Shown in pieces: positions 5,004 through 6,571 of a DNA stretch of 6,571 nt. The notes under the pieces are model-generated. The model had not been told where the DNA came from and did no database searches. It saw only the letters and a program-made list of their open reading frames with translations. Where the stretch lies: contig JAHJAP010000116.1 of NCBI GenBank assembly GCA_018813805.1, forward strand, positions 1 to 6,571, in the 5' to 3' direction. This DNA is from Patescibacteria group bacterium (lineage in GTDB: Bacteria > Patescibacteriota > Patescibacteriia > Patescibacteriales > GWC2-42-12). The position numbers and the translations under genes are program-made. The stretch's first letter is position 1; every line of letters begins with the position of its first letter.

Positions 5004-5705
5004 TTACATTGTCATAATTTCTATTTCACTAAATAAACCACATTGCACCACAATAATATTGCGTTGTTTTATTAATTCTAGCATAGCCAAAAAACTAACT
5101 ATTGTATCCATCTTATTTTGAGCATTAATTAATGTTTTATTAAAACTAATTTTTATTTTATCTATCAAAATTTGCTGAATAGCTAAAATTTTTTCTTCAA
5201 TACTGATTGTATATTCTAATTTTTTTTCTTCTAATTGTTCTGGTAAATAAATTTTGGCAATCAATTCCTGAAAAGTTGTTTTTAAAATTTCAAGCGAAAG
5301 ATTTTTAGGTGGTGAAAAAGTATAAACATTAGCTAAAATAGCTTGCTTATTAAATTCTCTAGTAAACGTAAATTGCTTTTTATTAATCATTGCTTCAATC
5401 ACTTTAGACGCTTCTAAAAATTCTTTATATATTCTTAATTGACGTTCAAATTCTTCAATTTCAACTTTTTCTTCTGAACACAAATAAGGCAGCAATATTT
5501 TAGATTTAATTAACAATAATTTAGCGGCAACCACTAAAAAATCAGCTATTTCATCAGGTCTAATCCCTGGAAAATTTTTAATATATTCAATATACTGATC
5601 AGCAATTTTGGCCAAACTAATTTCAGTAATATCCATCTCTTCTTTTTCAATTAACTGCAACAACAAACTAAGCGGCCCTTCAAATTTATTGATTTTAATA
5701 TGCAT
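5004..5705 (-). CDS. scpA: Segregation and condensation protein A
   Basis: ScpA is the kleisin that bridges the SMC heads in bacterial condensin and binds ScpB. The 233-residue protein opens with the family signature: KINKFEGPLSLLLQLIEKEEMDITEISLAKIADQYIEYI (residues 5-43), then ADFLVVAAKLLLIKSKILLP (57-76), the helical N-terminal domain that contacts the SMC neck. The middle (about 80-190) is variable. The C-terminal winged helix, which binds the SMC cap, includes MDTIVSFLAMLELIKQRNIIVVQ (about 198-220), matching the typical ...vvatFLAlLELvk...v.v.Q. Length is within the usual 230-260. The ATG is only 3 nt after the upstream ybaK-like stop, which suggests translational coupling. Confidence 0.96.
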   Translation of the reverse strand: MHIKINKFEGPLSLLLQLIEKEEMDITEISLAKIADQYIEYIKNFPGIRPDEIADFLVVAAKLLLIKSKILLPYLCSEEKVEIEEFERQLRIYKEFLEASKVIEAMINKKQFTFTREFNKQAILANVYTFSPPKNLSLEILKTTFQELIAKIYLPEQLEEKKLEYTISIEEKILAIQQILIDKIKISFNKTLINAQNKMDTIVSFLAMLELIKQRNIIVVQCGLFSEIEIMTM

Positions 5706-5708
5706 AAT

Positions 5709-6233
5709 TTAATTCGCTTTTTTAATTTTTTTTATCTTTTTTTTTACGCTAAAATCAGCTAATAAAACTTTTTCTAATTTAATAAAATCTTTAACTGCCA
5801 TTTCTATTGAATGATTAAAGCTACCTGAAGAAAATATTGCCTTTTTAAGTTTAATTAATTTTTTATCAATAATTATTGGCAATTTATGTATATTTCCAAA
5901 GGCGCTCATAGCTCCTGCTTTAATTTTTAATAAATTTTCCATAACTTTTTCAGTAGGAATTTTTATTGCTTTAATTGGTTGATTGCATACCTTACTAATA
6001 ATTTTAGCAAGTTTTTTAAAATCTAAATTTTGATCGGCTGGCAATATTACTAAATAATAATTTTTATCAGCTAAGACCAATAAAGATTTAGCAATCTCTT
6101 CTAATTTTCTTCGCATTGTTGCTGCCACGTCTAATGCCGTATAAACTGTTTTATGCTCTAAAATATTATATTTAACCCCAGTCTTATCTAAATATTTAAT
6201 AATTTTAGCAGACAATTTTGTTTTTTTAGCCAT
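5709..6233 (-). CDS. YbaK/EbsC-family aminoacyl-tRNA deacylase
   Basis: This 174-residue protein belongs to the YbaK/ProX/ProRS-INS editing-domain family, which hydrolyses wrongly charged tRNAs in trans (for example Cys- or Ala-tRNA-Pro). Supporting motifs are EHKTVYTALDVAATM (residues 26-40); IAKSLLVLAD with the probable active-site Lys49; LVILPAD (61-67); GAMSAFGN (107-114), the counterpart of the family's G-x-(V/M)-(S/P)-P-F-G loop; and GSFNHSIEMAVKDFIKL (137-153), matching the GS.NHSIE...DF.KL end of the fold. Which amino acid or tRNA it edits cannot be told. The tail is unusually basic (KKKIKKIKK, 164-172), possibly for RNA binding. It is the first gene of the operon, 3 nt upstream of scpA. 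The promoter's -10 box ends 11 nt before the ATG, so the message may be nearly leaderless. Confidence 0.88.
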   Translation of the reverse strand: MAKKTKLSAKIIKYLDKTGVKYNILEHKTVYTALDVAATMRRKLEEIAKSLLVLADKNYYLVILPADQNLDFKKLAKIISKVCNQPIKAIKIPTEKVMENLLKIKAGAMSAFGNIHKLPIIIDKKLIKLKKAIFSSGSFNHSIEMAVKDFIKLEKVLLADFSVKKKIKKIKKAN

Positions 6234-6244
6234 ATAAATTGTTA

Positions 6245-6273
6245 ATTATAAATTAAGTTTATAATTTTCCCAA
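6245..6273 (-). promoter_or_regulatory. Sigma-70-type promoter of the ybaK-like/scpAB/tpiA/fba operon
   Basis: On the minus strand, TTGGGA (6273-6268) and a perfect TATAAT (6250-6245) are separated by 17 bp. Only 11 nt lie between the -10 box and the ATG at 6233, so transcription should start within a few bases of the start codon. No other promoter of similar quality is evident before the TPR gene, which supports a single six-gene operon. Confidence 0.65.
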
Positions 6274-6285
6274 TATTCATCGGGA

Positions 6286-6317
6286 TCCTGACTTCAATTT
6301 AAATTTAAGAGTCGGGA
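6286..6317. other. Imperfect hairpin upstream of the operon promoter
   Basis: tcctgact (6286-6293) pairs with agtcggga (6310-6317) with one T-G wobble, and the 16-nt loop contains the palindrome aatttaaatt. On the plus strand it is followed by aaaaatttttt, which resembles a terminator loosely. On the minus strand, the direction in which the unknown gene at 6421-6571 is transcribed, there is no T-run. Its role is unclear. Confidence 0.3.
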
Positions 6318-6329
6318 AAAATTTTTTAT

Positions 6330-6542
6330 TGTCATTGAGTTTATGGGTCTATCGTCAAATACCATATTCGGTATAAAATTCCAAATTTTATACTCGAAAG
6401 AGTATTCAACGACAGATCCATTAAAGCACCAATGCTTCAAAATAAAATCTCACTTCTTTTACTCCTTCATTAACTCCTGTAGAAGGAACATAGGTTCTAA
6501 CCCAAAATGATTTGTAATTACTACAATCTCCAGCAGCATTTC
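6330..6542. repeat. Right arm of the 213-bp inverted repeat
   Basis: Reverse complement of 1-213 with three differences, at 6337, 6417 and 6492. It contains the 3' part of the second copy of the unknown gene and its palindrome. Homology stops sharply at 6330, where AT-rich sequence replaces the block seen at 214-249 on the left. The outer limit cannot be judged, because the left arm is cut at the window edge. Confidence 0.93.
6345..6419 (-). repeat. 75-bp complex palindrome, right copy
   Basis: Same element as 124-198, in the same orientation relative to its gene: it follows the stop codon on the minus strand. One base differs (6417), which changes a G-C pair of the outer stem to A-C. The outer arms match the 37-bp palindromes at most positions, while the 39-bp central insert is found only in the two long copies. 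Confidence 0.85.
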
Positions 6543-6571
6543 TAGGAAGAGATGATGTACTGCCATAGCCA
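6421..6571 (-). CDS. 3' end of an unrecognised protein gene, right copy (partial)
   Basis: The minus-strand frame enters from the right edge and ends at TAA (6423-6421), giving 49 residues. The last 39 equal the left copy except Tyr for His in the segment VRTYVPSTG. The 10 additional upstream residues read GYGSTSSLPR, a small polar, glycine- and serine-rich stretch. This composition is common in secreted or surface proteins, but I recognise no family, and signal peptide or anchor regions would be outside the window. The neighbour in its direction of transcription is the operon promoter at 6245-6273, about 150 bp past the stop. It could be one member of a paralogous family whose 3' ends are kept alike by gene conversion. 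Confidence 0.6.
   Translation of the reverse strand, partial: GYGSTSSLPRNAAGDCSNYKSFWVRTYVPSTGVNEGVKEVRFYFEALVL

Noticed and set aside
1..6571. CRISPR array
   Set aside because: The repeated units are palindromes at irregular spacing of hundreds to thousands of bases with genes between them, with no regular repeat-spacer pattern and no cas genes.
1..6571. Recoded UGA (Gly or Trp codon)
   Set aside because: All genes are intact under the standard bacterial code and all stops are TAA, so the window gives no positive evidence for recoding, though it cannot exclude it.

Overview
This is a strongly AT-rich bacterial window. It holds eight complete protein genes and three tRNA genes, all on the minus strand. 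Cut-off 3' ends of two near-identical copies of an unrecognised gene sit at the two edges, pointing inward. Every readable stop codon is TAA. None of the eight complete genes has a clear Shine-Dalgarno sequence. No tRNA encodes its CCA end, and the intergenic spaces are full of small palindromes. Together these suggest a member of the Candidate Phyla Radiation (Patescibacteria) or a similarly reduced AT-rich lineage. That placement is inferred from style, not from a marker phylogeny.

Layout, in the minus-strand direction of transcription (right to left). The 3' end of the unknown gene (6421-6571) is followed by a 75-bp complex palindrome. A good sigma-70-type promoter then starts an apparent operon: a YbaK-type tRNA-editing protein, scpA, scpB, tpiA, class II fructose-bisphosphate aldolase and a membrane-anchored TPR protein. 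Two perfect 37-bp palindromes are lodged inside this run, one between scpA and scpB and one between scpB and tpiA. After a 246-bp repeat-bearing spacer come tRNA-Thr(GGT), tRNA-Tyr(GTA), rpmG (ribosomal protein L33; only 51 codons) and tRNA-Trp(CCA). A second promoter and a long leader then lead to the DNA-binding protein HU, which ends at a perfect 42-bp bidirectional terminator. Beyond that, on the plus strand, lies the other copy of the unknown gene's 3' end (1-122) with its own 75-bp palindrome.

How it works together: ScpA and ScpB are the kleisin and its partner in SMC condensin, and HU is a nucleoid protein, so chromosome organisation is one theme. Triosephosphate isomerase and aldolase are adjacent steps of glycolysis. 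The tRNAs, L33 and the YbaK-like protein serve translation. No phage, CRISPR or toxin system is visible. The most unusual content is the palindrome family, in 37-bp and 75-bp forms plus two decayed copies, and the 213-bp inverted repeat (3 mismatches) that brackets the whole gene block. The inverted repeat ends at or near both window edges, so it may also be where a metagenomic contig broke.
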